From assembly GCF_026262505.1 (NCBI RefSeq), contig NC_067207.1, positions 3,294,252 to 3,358,251 on the forward strand: a DNA stretch of 64,000 nt, read 5' to 3'. Below the pieces are notes generated by a model. The model had not been told where the DNA came from, did no database searches, and saw nothing but the letters and a program-made list of their open reading frames with translations. Below, in pieces: positions 10,736-19,429 of this stretch; position 1 is the stretch's first letter, and each line of letters opens with the position of its first letter. Source of the stretch: Trichomonas vaginalis G3 (taxonomy: Eukaryota; Parabasalia; Trichomonadida; Trichomonadidae). The translations under genes were made by a program, and so were the position numbers.

Positions 10736-11980
10736 ATGGCGAGTTCTACGAGTAGGCTGAAAAATCTTGTTATGGATATATCGGATTACAAGAAAAGACT
10801 TGATTCATTAGATTTATTTATTGGAAATCTTGAGCATCGTAATGGTAAGAAAAATTCATCGAAATCTTCAAGCAACATTCAATCTCCTCCTATTAAAACA
10901 ACAGTATCGTATGTAAATAATAAGAAAAGTAGTACAAAAACATCAAAAAGTAAAAGACATAATAAAATAATGTCGAGAGATCTCAATAACATTGACTTCA
11001 ATATGGATAGTCACATTGAAGAAGATCTGTATAATCAACAAATTCAATCCCTTCGCTTTATTGAATCATCTCTAAAAAATAAAATGCAAATCCTCCAAAA
11101 TAAACTAGAAGACTTAAATAGCCGCGCTGCAATTGCAAACAAATCCTTAAGTATTGAATGCTTAGATATAACTGCCCTTGAAAAACGTATTTTAGGAATG
11201 GAAACATTTAATTCTGAACTGAAACGCATAGATAATGAAGCTCCAGATGAGATATTTCGATTAAACATGGTTGTAAATACACTAGAATCTGATAATTCTT
11301 TAAGAAAACAAGAATTACAGTCAAGAAAATTAAAATTGGAGCAAGAAATTGAAGAAATGAATCAAAATCAATTTAACAAAAGATTAAATCATACTTCATT
11401 TATAGGTGGTTTAAATCCCACTCAAAACGAGAGAAGATTGAAAATTGTTGCAATGTTCGACAATATTGATGAACTAATAAGACAAAATATGATAGAACGT
11501 GAGAGAATTGAATCTGAGTATAGAAAAAAGATGAAGAAAATCAGCAATCTTCAAAAAATTTTGAATCACATTGATAACATAACAATATCAATTCATGATC
11601 AAAATATTTCAATTTCGAAGTTAGATGCCGAAGAAAAATCGTTAATTATGAACAAAAACTCAATATCACGCATTCTGAATTCTTCATCCATGATTTCACA
11701 AGAAATAAACGTGAAAGATAAGATCTCAGACCTGAGAAGAGAGATTATAGAAAATGACGCAAAACTTAAAGCAAAGGCTTCCGAATTAGAAGAGAAAAGA
11801 AAGCAAATTGCTGAATTCGAAAATATTTTGAATCGCAGAACAGTTCAAATTGAAGAAATTGAGAATGCAGCATACTTGGAATCGCCACGTAAATCTACAT
11901 CTCCTCCTCAATCACCTGACCCAAGAAATAAAACAGAAGTCACTCAAAGTAGTTTCGATTCAATATCAGATATTTTATAA
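10736..11980 (+). CDS. Coiled-coil protein, unknown function
   Basis: A 414-aa protein dominated by long helical heptad-like stretches: residues about 90-180, 185-260 and 300-380, rich in Glu, Lys, Leu and Ile. A Ser/Lys-rich low-complexity linker occurs near residues 40-80, and the C-terminus is Ser/Pro-rich (SPRKSTSPPQSPDP), suggesting phosphorylation sites. This fits a cytoskeletal or basal-body structural protein, a common class in trichomonads, but nothing identifies the structure. The start ATGGCG is the first in frame; no TCA initiator is near it. Confidence 0.8.
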   Translation: MASSTSRLKNLVMDISDYKKRLDSLDLFIGNLEHRNGKKNSSKSSSNIQSPPIKTTVSYVNNKKSSTKTSKSKRHNKIMSRDLNNIDFNMDSHIEEDLYNQQIQSLRFIESSLKNKMQILQNKLEDLNSRAAIANKSLSIECLDITALEKRILGMETFNSELKRIDNEAPDEIFRLNMVVNTLESDNSLRKQELQSRKLKLEQEIEEMNQNQFNKRLNHTSFIGGLNPTQNERRLKIVAMFDNIDELIRQNMIERERIESEYRKKMKKISNLQKILNHIDNITISIHDQNISISKLDAEEKSLIMNKNSISRILNSSSMISQEINVKDKISDLRREIIENDAKLKAKASELEEKRKQIAEFENILNRRTVQIEEIENAAYLESPRKSTSPPQSPDPRNKTEVTQSSFDSISDIL

Positions 11981-12001
11981 TTTATTTTTTATTGTTTGTC
12001 T

Positions 12002-12083
12002 GTAAAAATACCATGAATATGTTAACATGATAAATACTAGTGAGAATTCTTTGATACAACTTAAGAAAAAGCTGTATTTTACT
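12002..12083 (+). repeat. 82-bp direct repeat, copy 1
   Basis: This copy is identical to 12450-12531 (starting GTAAAAATACCATGAATATG). Copy 1 begins 21 bases after the coiled-coil gene's stop, so it is probably part of that gene's 3' flank which was later duplicated. Confidence 0.85.
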
Positions 12084-12293
12084 GAGTAGGTGACAAAAGT
12101 GCATACTCTTAAACAACCGTCGGATTTCCGGGTGAAATCGTGACACACTTTCGTCTTTCGTAGGCAGTGGTGGTTGTTACAAAAGGTAACTTCGAATGTA
12201 GCGTGAAATCTGCAAAAAAAATTCTGAAATTTGAATGGAGAACACAAAAATTGAATAGTTTACGTCAATAAAAAAGAGAAAAATGAAGCCAAT

Positions 12294-12366
12294 GTGTCTC
12301 GAACCTAGGACTTAGAGCAGCAATCCCACTGTTTATCCCATTACACTACATGCATCTCTCACATCA
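12294..12366 (-). pseudogene. tRNA-like sequence with A and B boxes (degenerate)
   Basis: On the minus strand a good A box (TAGTGTAATGGG) and a B box (AGGTTCGAGAC) lie at tRNA spacing. The anticodon-arm-like segment reads GGGATTGCTGCTCT. However, the T-stem and the acceptor stem do not pair, so this is at best a decayed tRNA or a tRNA-derived short repeat. It lies between the two copies of the 82-bp repeat. Confidence 0.35.
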
Positions 12367-12449
12367 GTGAATGAGATCAACTATATGATAACTTTTTTCC
12401 CATTATATTCTTGTGGAAAAGTGACAAATAGCAACTTTGACCCTCTCTC

Positions 12450-12531
12450 GTAAAAATACCATGAATATGTTAACATGATAAATACTAGTGAGAATTCTTT
12501 GATACAACTTAAGAAAAAGCTGTATTTTACT
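12450..12531 (+). repeat. 82-bp direct repeat, copy 2
   Basis: Identical to 12002-12083. The pair brackets 366 bases containing the tRNA-like sequence. The repeat is far too long for a target-site duplication; a local tandem duplication or repair event is more likely. Confidence 0.85.
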
Positions 12532-13310
12532 TACCGTTGTGATATCGTCTTGTATTCTCTCATGAATCGAGCTTATTTTTATAATGAAAGGCTCTGAATA
12601 TCAATTGCATAGAGAATATTGACTGTGAAAGATTATTGTTTGATACGATTCATATTTTTCTGATAGAATTTACAAGTCTCAACATCTCAAATTTTACGTT
12701 CTATAATTTTCCATCTAATGAAAATGATCTTAATTAGAATGTGGTTAAAAAATATAAAATGTATTCAATTTTGCGATCACGTTTTATCGTCTTTTCAAAA
12801 ATTCAATCAATTGGAATTTTTTTCGAGTTTTTATATGTACATCAATATAATATTGATAAAATAAGGATTAAATTTTTCAAAGCGATTAACGATTTATTGA
12901 TTTATTCAATTTTATTGGCCTATTTTGATTGTATCATATGCATCAGTAATATGAAATGGATCTAATTATTAATTCTTGCAAAGTGAAATTATTTTTGATT
13001 GATTAGTTTTCATTATTTTCTATAAAGAAATCGGTTTTCCTCTATCTACCAATTATTAAATACTTATTCATTCATCAGAAATATAGTATGTACGAAAATT
13101 CTGGTTTAAATCCTTCGATTTCAGTTCAAATTAGATGAAGGAATTCAAATTTCACCGGAACCTTGATTCATATTATATAACAATACTCCTTTATGGTTAT
13201 GTAAAATTATTTCGATCACTAGAAAAATTCCGCTCATCCAATTTATTTTGAGTTGAGCGGAAAACCAGAAAAGTGACAAATTTGACTGCATATAAATTTT
13301 AGATCTCTTT
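12532..13310. other. AT-rich spacer
   Basis: About 780 bases with no supported gene. A 74-codon frame at 12741-12965 is composed of AT-rich chance codons and lacks an initiator. A short inverted repeat, CCGCTCATCCAATTTATTTT with GAGTTGAGCGG, lies around 13230-13261. Confidence 0.45.
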
Positions 13311-13316
13311 TCACAT
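13311..13316 (+). promoter_or_regulatory. Initiator TCACAT
   Basis: Matches TCA-Py-(A/T). The predicted start A at 13313 would give a 4-base 5' UTR before ATG 13317. Confidence 0.45.
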
Positions 13317-13568
13317 ATGCTTCTATTATCGTGCTTGACTAATCATGCGCGATCAATGTGTGATTCGAGTTCTGATATATGTTTCGAAAAACAGACTACA
13401 TTTTCCTTTATCATCGGATTTATTATCGGAATTAACTTAATCATCCTTTCAATGATACTAATCAGGTGGTTTAGCCGCTCTGAAGAAGAAATAGATATAG
13501 AAAAACCGCAAGTTTTCGAAGTTAATAATGAAAAAGATAAATGTAATTGCCTTACTTCTTGCTGGTAA
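13317..13568 (+). CDS. Small single-pass membrane protein
   Basis: An 83-aa frame. A membrane segment at about residues 27-49 (TFSFIIGFIIGINLIILSMILI) follows a Cys/Ser-containing N-terminal part, and the C-terminal tail is charged and ends CNCLTSCW. A canonical initiator sits 4 bases upstream, which favours a real gene over a chance frame. No family is recognised. It stands alone in a gene-poor stretch. Confidence 0.5.
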   Translation: MLLLSCLTNHARSMCDSSSDICFEKQTTFSFIIGFIIGINLIILSMILIRWFSRSEEEIDIEKPQVFEVNNEKDKCNCLTSCW

Positions 13569-14017
13569 TATATTTACTTAGAATAAAATTGTTTGTATCT
13601 TTTATGTTAAAAATATTAATTTTTACATGCTCCTTTCTTTATCTTATAAAGATTTAAATATTTGATCGGTATTAATGGCATAATATTGCAGATCTATTCG
13701 ATTTATGCACAATGTTTGATAATTTTATTAATTATCCCTCAATCAAGCATAAGGTTTCTTCCGATTTTGTTGTAATTTCATATGGAAGCAATTAATTCGG
13801 AAACCCCTTTTGTGGTTCACCTCTTTGAGTGAAATTTATTACAAATAGAGCTATGTTAATATTGGCAATTTCTAAACGTAATATTTTCCAAGCTTTTTCT
13901 TATGAAAGAGCAATAATTCTGCAATATGTAATTGTGCTTGTAGTAAAACTATGAATGATACTAAAACTAGGAGTTAATAACAACATACAATCTTTAATTT
14001 AATAACAAACAAAAAAA
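13569..14017. other. AT-rich spacer
   Basis: About 450 bases between convergent genes. No feature is supported. Confidence 0.5.
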
Positions 14018-14836
14018 TTATAAGTTTCCGTGCAATATATTCTCTGAAAGAACAGCAGCGATATCAGGATTAGTAGAAGGATGATATTCAAAGATATTAT
14101 TGAAAAAGCACTCATCTTCGTCGGAAAAGTTTGAAAATGGATTGCAAAACTGAAAGAGCATGTATATCTTGGATAGAAATCTTGATATCGAGAAGTTACA
14201 TGATGTATTAATCCTTTCAATCTTATTTGGTTTTGATCTTGTAAATTCTTGGAAAAGCACAGCACTATGTACTATCCCTAAGTTAGCTAATGACAAATTA
14301 CTGTCTTTTGGAAGTAATTCAGATGAGGTACTAATTTTAAAATTATTTCCTGGTCCAAACTCTTCATCAAGCCATTTATGTAATACAGATACACTATCTG
14401 TCTCATAAAATGTATGATTTTTTGAAAATTTTTGACCGCGAGCATAGATAATAACCTTTTTTGCAGATTTTTCGTTATTTTCAATTAATTCTGATTGTTG
14501 GAATGAATCAATTCTTATTTCTGCTAAGTAACTTGCAAATTCTTCTGGATTTGGGTAATTTGATATCCAGCATTTCGAAATCTGAGTTGAATGTGGACCA
14601 AAAACGAATAATGAAGTAGGTTGAAAGTATCCAAATTGAGCAGTAAATGATGTATAATCTGCAATTGATTCGCTTAACGTAATTCGATATATAATCGCGT
14701 TATTTGGAATTGAATTTAAGACTGGAATTGAATTAAATAGCCAATCAGCTTCATTCTGAGTATTTTCAATAGAAATGATTAGAATTCTTGCTGGTTCATG
14801 CGATTTTAAATTTAAAGCATCACTAAGAGATTTCAT
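14018..14836 (-). CDS. UBX-domain protein, UBXN4/erasin-like
   Basis: A 272-aa protein. Residues about 5-115 look like the thioredoxin-like N-domain of UBXN4 (parallel strands ARILIISIE, NAIIYRITL, SLFVFGP). Residues about 125-205 form a UBX fold (KKVIIYARGQKF ... SLANLGIVHSAVLFQEF), the ubiquitin-like module that binds the AAA ATPase p97/Cdc48. The usual FPR loop is replaced by LPKD, which may weaken p97 binding. A weakly hydrophobic stretch after the UBX (FSISRFLSKIYMLFQFC) recalls the ER hairpin of UBXN4. The inferred role is ER-associated degradation. The ATG at 14836 is preferred because the codon before it is TTG and a TCATTT initiator lies 10 bases upstream. Confidence 0.65.
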   Translation of the reverse strand: MKSLSDALNLKSHEPARILIISIENTQNEADWLFNSIPVLNSIPNNAIIYRITLSESIADYTSFTAQFGYFQPTSLFVFGPHSTQISKCWISNYPNPEEFASYLAEIRIDSFQQSELIENNEKSAKKVIIYARGQKFSKNHTFYETDSVSVLHKWLDEEFGPGNNFKISTSSELLPKDSNLSLANLGIVHSAVLFQEFTRSKPNKIERINTSCNFSISRFLSKIYMLFQFCNPFSNFSDEDECFFNNIFEYHPSTNPDIAAVLSENILHGNL

Positions 14837-14842
14837 CAATAA

Positions 14843-14848
14843 AAATGA
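14843..14848 (-). promoter_or_regulatory. Initiator TCATTT
   Basis: Start A at 14846 predicts a 10-base 5' UTR for the UBX gene. Confidence 0.6.
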
Positions 14849-15102
14849 CTATATATTGTAATTGCAAATACTGGAGAATCGCCCAAAATAGCATTAGTTA
14901 ACAATGAAATGATTAAGAAATTCGTTGATTTCGAATAATGATATGAATCTTTTGCAATTTAGTTGAATCAGGATATCTCATCCTGGAATGTGTTAAGAAA
15001 TATTACATTACAATGAAAAGTCCATAAATGAGATATTTGTAACTGAAACTTATCAAATAAAAAAAAATTAATTTTTAAAATAACAAAATATACAAAATTG
15101 AG

Positions 15103-16362
15103 CTAATTGGCGAAACCATTTTCATCAGCATCTGCATCAGCCCTTCGAGCATATGTGAGTGAGTTTCCTTTGCTGTAATCCGAAAGTTGTTTGCAGAATT
15201 TTTCAAATCTCTTAACTTTGAACGTTGTCCATAGCTTAGAATCAAGATTAAGCCTAGGAATGGCAGTATCTTCAATAGGAACCCAATATTTTCCGAATAC
15301 TGCATCTCCAATTTCTCGAAATGCCAAAGCGTAGTTGAAATTGTCATCATTTCCATTAGACCCTGACTTCTGAGATGTTGAGTCTTTCGATTTCTTAGGA
15401 GGAATGAAAACACTGGAATCTTCTGAATCTGAGTCTTGATTTTGCTTGCTTTCTGGTGGTGGTTCATCTGATCTCGATGATTTGGACTTTTTAATTGGTA
15501 CATATGAACTGGATTCTTCTTGATCTGAATCTGATAATTGTGGTGGAGGTTTTTTAGCCTGAGGCTCTTCTTTTCTTGTATAGCTACCCCAAGAATCATC
15601 AGAATCATCTTGTTCTTCTACTTTAACTGTTTGTTTATTGTTATTTGCTGGATATTCTTTCCAAGATTCGTTATCTGAATTTTGTTCATCAGTAATTACT
15701 TTGGATTGTTGATTTGCTTTTTGTGCTGGATATTCTTCCCATGATTTATCAGAATCATTACCATTATAATCACGAACTTGGCGTTTCGACGATTTCTTAG
15801 GACTTTCGTTGTTTTCTGTTTCTTGGTTATCCTCCCATTGCTCTTTGTCTTTATTAAATGAATTTTCTTGATTATTAATTGATCTAGCCTTTACAGGAGA
15901 AGAAGGATTTGATGATTGTGCTTCCCAACTCTTTTCTGTTGGTTTTTGATCATTAATTCCTTTCCTATTATCTGCAGCGTAATCTTTAGTAAACCACTCT
16001 GCATCTGAATCGTGAGTATGATTATTTTGCTCTTGTTTTCTTGGTAGTGGAGAATTTAGCATGCCACGTGGCGATTTGAATGGCTGTTTTTCTTTTTTAT
16101 CTTCTTTTGGTTTTGGTTCTTCGTTTTCTTGATCATCTGAGTTCGAGTAGTAATTTTGGAATCGTTGAGGTTGTTTATTCCGCTGGTTTTTGTAAGAATT
16201 TTCGAGATTTTGATTATCGTTATCTTTCTTTTTTGGTTTTTGAGGCATTGGAGGCTTTCCTGTTAACAGATTTGATATACACCCGAAGTAGCTCGGCAGC
16301 GCATCGCCTTTATGTAGTTCTTCTAATTTAGTCTGAACAAAAGTATCCCAATCCGCATCCAT
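15103..16362 (-). CDS. Disordered acidic protein with repeated SW-x-x-Y motifs
   Basis: A 419-aa protein. The N-terminal 35 residues (MDADWDTFVQTKLEELHKGD...) and the C-terminal 85 residues (NYALAFREIGDAVFGKYWVP...) look folded. The middle 300 residues are low-complexity, rich in Asp, Ser, Lys, Gln, Asn and Pro. It carries spaced copies of a short motif, DSDKSWEEYP, DNESWKEYP and DDSWGSYT, and later SSYVPIKKSK and SSVFIPPKKSK, each an acidic Ser cluster followed by an aromatic and a basic patch. These look like repeated short linear motifs or casein-kinase-2 sites. No family is recognised. The start is supported by a TCATAA initiator 6 bases upstream. Confidence 0.8.
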   Translation of the reverse strand: MDADWDTFVQTKLEELHKGDALPSYFGCISNLLTGKPPMPQKPKKKDNDNQNLENSYKNQRNKQPQRFQNYYSNSDDQENEEPKPKEDKKEKQPFKSPRGMLNSPLPRKQEQNNHTHDSDAEWFTKDYAADNRKGINDQKPTEKSWEAQSSNPSSPVKARSINNQENSFNKDKEQWEDNQETENNESPKKSSKRQVRDYNGNDSDKSWEEYPAQKANQQSKVITDEQNSDNESWKEYPANNNKQTVKVEEQDDSDDSWGSYTRKEEPQAKKPPPQLSDSDQEESSSYVPIKKSKSSRSDEPPPESKQNQDSDSEDSSVFIPPKKSKDSTSQKSGSNGNDDNFNYALAFREIGDAVFGKYWVPIEDTAIPRLNLDSKLWTTFKVKRFEKFCKQLSDYSKGNSLTYARRADADADENGFAN

Positions 16363-16364
16363 AA

Positions 16365-16370
16365 TTATGA
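16365..16370 (-). promoter_or_regulatory. Initiator TCATAA
   Basis: Start A at 16368 gives a 6-base 5' UTR for the acidic protein gene. Confidence 0.6.
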
Positions 16371-16567
16371 TTAAATCTGAATAAATTAAGACAACGCTGA
16401 CAACTTACTAACCAAGGAAGACCTAATTTAAAGGAATAATGACGAAGAAACAAAGAAAATAAAACTCTGATTTATTATATTAACATTGCCAGATAGTTTC
16501 TGTTTATTTTAACAATTTATATGAAAAACAAGATATATTTATTCTGATTTTCATTAATATGAGGATA

Positions 16568-17428
16568 TTATACACAAGATAATGGGTCGAATGCAAAATG
16601 CAGACGATTCTTCGGATGGTCCTGACACTTCTTCCAATTCTCAAGCCAGACGTCGCGATTTGGATGAATTGCATATAATTCTGGAGAATATGGCTGAAGA
16701 ACACCAAAAATTAAGCTTGATGGTGGTCGTTCGTAGTTGAAGTTGAAAACGTCGCCAGATAGTTTCTGCCATGTACGATAACCTGTAAAGTTGTGATAGC
16801 GGGCAAAAGAAACCATAGCTTTAAATACGCTTTCACGCAAGTACTGTAGTTGTTGGAGTAATCTTTGAGGATCTTTCTCGTAAAGGATCGGTTTCTTTGG
16901 TATAAAGTTAATTCTTGGAAAATATTCATGAATTTCAACATAATAGTCTTCCCATTCTGTTTCGCAGAGCTTATCACTGACAGGTTTGACAGTTTCGATT
17001 AAGTGAAGCTCATCTTCTTTGTATTGAAAGTGTTTTTTGATTAAAAATTGGCATTTTTTCTCAATTTGGTCATAAATGACTTTAGGAGTTTCCTTTCCTT
17101 CCATTTTCTTGGAAGCAAAGTCTGCAAAATCTTTGCTTTTAACAACTACGTGTACGTGGAAATGATCTGCACTACGGAAATTGCCAAAGTGATGGCAAAG
17201 TAAGCAAGGGCATTGTAATATGGCAACTACATGCTGAACAATGTACCAAAATTCGTTTTTGTGAGGTCTATCAAAATCAAATAAATTATTTCCGTGATCT
17301 GGTTCAATATCTGTTCTTGAACGGATAATTAAATGTGACCTTCCTTGGTATGGATTAACAAGAGCAAAAAAATGATCTTCTTTCGATAAAATAATATCGT
17401 TTTCGTAATCAAGTCTTTTATTACTCAT
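16568..17428 (-). CDS. HIT (histidine triad) family protein with long C-terminal extension
   Basis: A 286-aa protein. Residues about 10-100 resemble a HIT domain: the strand LVNPYQGRSHLIIRSR, helix EFWYIVQHVVAIL and the triad DHFHVHVV with H89, H91 and H93. HIT enzymes hydrolyse or transfer nucleoside phosphates, with the middle His as nucleophile. The remaining 185 residues (KKMEGKETPKVIYDQIEKK..., FARYHNFTGYRTWQKLSGDVFNF) are not a domain I recognise, so the substrate cannot be named. A possible TCATAA initiator lies about 21 bases upstream. The frame is intact. Confidence 0.6.
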   Translation of the reverse strand: MSNKRLDYENDIILSKEDHFFALVNPYQGRSHLIIRSRTDIEPDHGNNLFDFDRPHKNEFWYIVQHVVAILQCPCLLCHHFGNFRSADHFHVHVVVKSKDFADFASKKMEGKETPKVIYDQIEKKCQFLIKKHFQYKEDELHLIETVKPVSDKLCETEWEDYYVEIHEYFPRINFIPKKPILYEKDPQRLLQQLQYLRESVFKAMVSFARYHNFTGYRTWQKLSGDVFNFNYERPPSSLIFGVLQPYSPELYAIHPNRDVWLENWKKCQDHPKNRLHFAFDPLSCV

Positions 17429-18124
17429 CTTCTGAAGTCACTTTTTTATGATGAAAAATATAAGTTTGGATAAAAACAATCAACTACTGATACTGTACAT
17501 TGTTGATCTTAAAATTTTTACTCTTATTGCGTTTTCTTTAATCAGGTCACTAGTGTTAAAGGTTTTCTCCATCAGAATCATATTCTAATGCTGACGTATT
17601 AGCTGGATTCTATTGATTCTATCTATTTGTTTCATATAAAATAATTTTTTGATGAAAAAGTATTTTATAAAGTCAAATTTGTACTTGAAATAAGAAATAT
17701 ACATAAAATAATGATGACATATCGTTTTGGTATTATGATCTAATCATTATTTTGCGATTAATTATAATTTCAATTTTGATTCTTTGATGTTTTTCCAAAA
17801 AAATTTTAAAATCATAAAAATAAATTCAAAAAGCTAAGTGTTGTCTTTCATAATTTGGAAAACAAAAAAAATTTGGAATTCAACACTGCATCTAAGATTC
17901 ATCTTGAGATGAAATCAAGGTATTTCGCATCTTAGTTTTTCCATAATATGCGATACGAATAATCCATATGCAAAAAATTAACAATTTTATCGAAAAACTT
18001 CTTGCAATTCAGGATATATTGGAGTCTGCATGTCAATAGCATACCAAAATAAAGAACAAGTCCAATACTACGAAAATATAAAAAAAATACACATATTTTA
18101 AGAATAGAACATTTATAAATAAAA
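17429..18124. other. AT-rich spacer
   Basis: About 700 bases between two minus-strand genes; nothing supported beyond the HIT gene's promoter region. Confidence 0.5.
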
Positions 18125-19423
18125 TCAAACAATGTTACAAACGCTTCTCTGCTTCTGAGAATTCTCTCTTAACCTCTGAATAATTTGGCATGTGTTCAGA
18201 TTTCGATACAAACCTTCATCTTCCTTCTGCGATGCTACGAGACTTTCCGCATTCTCACAGTGAACGCAGAGAATGTAGTAATGGTTCTCAGAAGGCACCA
18301 AAATCGAAGAAGAAGTAGGCGAGTAAGTTTTTGAGATTTCGTGTAAGTGTATGAATGCTTGATGGACGAATTGATGGTCCTTCGGTGCAAATTTGTCACT
18401 TTGACATGTAAGTTTGTTTCCATCATTAAGAGCACGCGTGTAAGGGATTGGAGAGAAAGGAATTGGCTTTGGATAGCAAACCTTGAGGGCTTTGTTGAGT
18501 TTCTTGAGTCTGGAAGGCATTTCAAGATAAGTTTGGTCAGATAAAATGAGATCTGTTGGAATTGTAAGAATTATCTTGAATTTATGGTATTTGAATGCAA
18601 CGAACAGATGTGGTTTGCCATCATAATAAATAGGCTGCTGATAAATCGACGTCATTCCACGTGCATCAGCGTATAAACCAAGAAGCCAAGAAAATTCGCT
18701 TTGACAAATGGGATTATGCAAATACATATACTTAAACTTCTTTCTCATAGCGAAAGAAATAGCTCTAGTAATGGTAGGATTGAGTGTTGTATAAATTACT
18801 CGATGTTTTGAATATAAAATGATAATGTTATCAAAATACTTCGGTTGTTGGTTGAGAATATCTTGACATATTGCATTGATGTCATTTTCGCCTTCTGGAA
18901 GCTGAACTTGAACAGCTTGAGCGTGATATGAATCATAAAGGTAAGTAATATCGAGACTATTCCAATTAATTGACTCTACAATGTATTTAAATCCTTCAGG
19001 TATTTTGGAGATGAGTTTTTTGAGATCATTTTGTCCAAAATTAGAATCATCTTCAGGAATTGGAACAAAAAAGTGAGAAAACATCATTTTGCAATAGCCA
19101 AGAAGAGATGACATTAATGATCGCTTGTTAGTCATTGGTGAATTTAAAGAAATTGCCATCCAAATTGGTCCACATAATTTGAGCAATCCAATTTCATGAT
19201 CTTTTGTATCAATATAATCGCATGGTTCTGATGTTCCCCATTTTTCGCAAAAATTAATAAATGTTATTAATAGACCGGTTATATTCAATTTAAAGTTTTC
19301 AGCTTGCTCTTTCTGGGAATAAAACCAATAAATTGTCGGGTCTTGCGCTTCCTTTGTGGGAGGAATTGCATCAAAAACAATAAAGGCATGAAGTTTTGAA
19401 GATTGATTTTCGATCTCTGCCAT
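18125..19423 (-). CDS. CCZ1-like protein (Mon1-Ccz1 Rab7 GEF subunit)
   Basis: A 432-aa protein. The N-terminal part, FIVFDAIPPTKEAQDPTIYWFY, then LNITGLLITFINFCEKWG, CDYIDTKDHEIGLLKL and GPIWMAISL, follows the first longin domain of CCZ1 (family CCZ1/INTU/HPS4) strand by strand. A second longin-like region lies at about 165-290 (AVQVQLPEGENDINAIC ... DNIIILYSKHRVIYTTL). CCZ1 pairs with MON1 as the exchange factor that loads Rab7 on late endosomes; trichomonads have large Rab families. The match is by pattern, not by search. The start is supported by TCATAA only 4 bases upstream. Confidence 0.6.
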   Translation of the reverse strand: MAEIENQSSKLHAFIVFDAIPPTKEAQDPTIYWFYSQKEQAENFKLNITGLLITFINFCEKWGTSEPCDYIDTKDHEIGLLKLCGPIWMAISLNSPMTNKRSLMSSLLGYCKMMFSHFFVPIPEDDSNFGQNDLKKLISKIPEGFKYIVESINWNSLDITYLYDSYHAQAVQVQLPEGENDINAICQDILNQQPKYFDNIIILYSKHRVIYTTLNPTITRAISFAMRKKFKYMYLHNPICQSEFSWLLGLYADARGMTSIYQQPIYYDGKPHLFVAFKYHKFKIILTIPTDLILSDQTYLEMPSRLKKLNKALKVCYPKPIPFSPIPYTRALNDGNKLTCQSDKFAPKDHQFVHQAFIHLHEISKTYSPTSSSILVPSENHYYILCVHCENAESLVASQKEDEGLYRNLNTCQIIQRLRENSQKQRSVCNIV

Positions 19424-19429
19424 TTATGA
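19424..19429 (-). promoter_or_regulatory. Initiator TCATAA
   Basis: Start A at 19427 gives a 4-base 5' UTR for the CCZ1-like gene. Confidence 0.6.

Noticed and set aside
11975..12247. 90-codon minus-strand frame
   Set aside because: Runs through the 82-bp repeat and has no initiator or recognisable domain.
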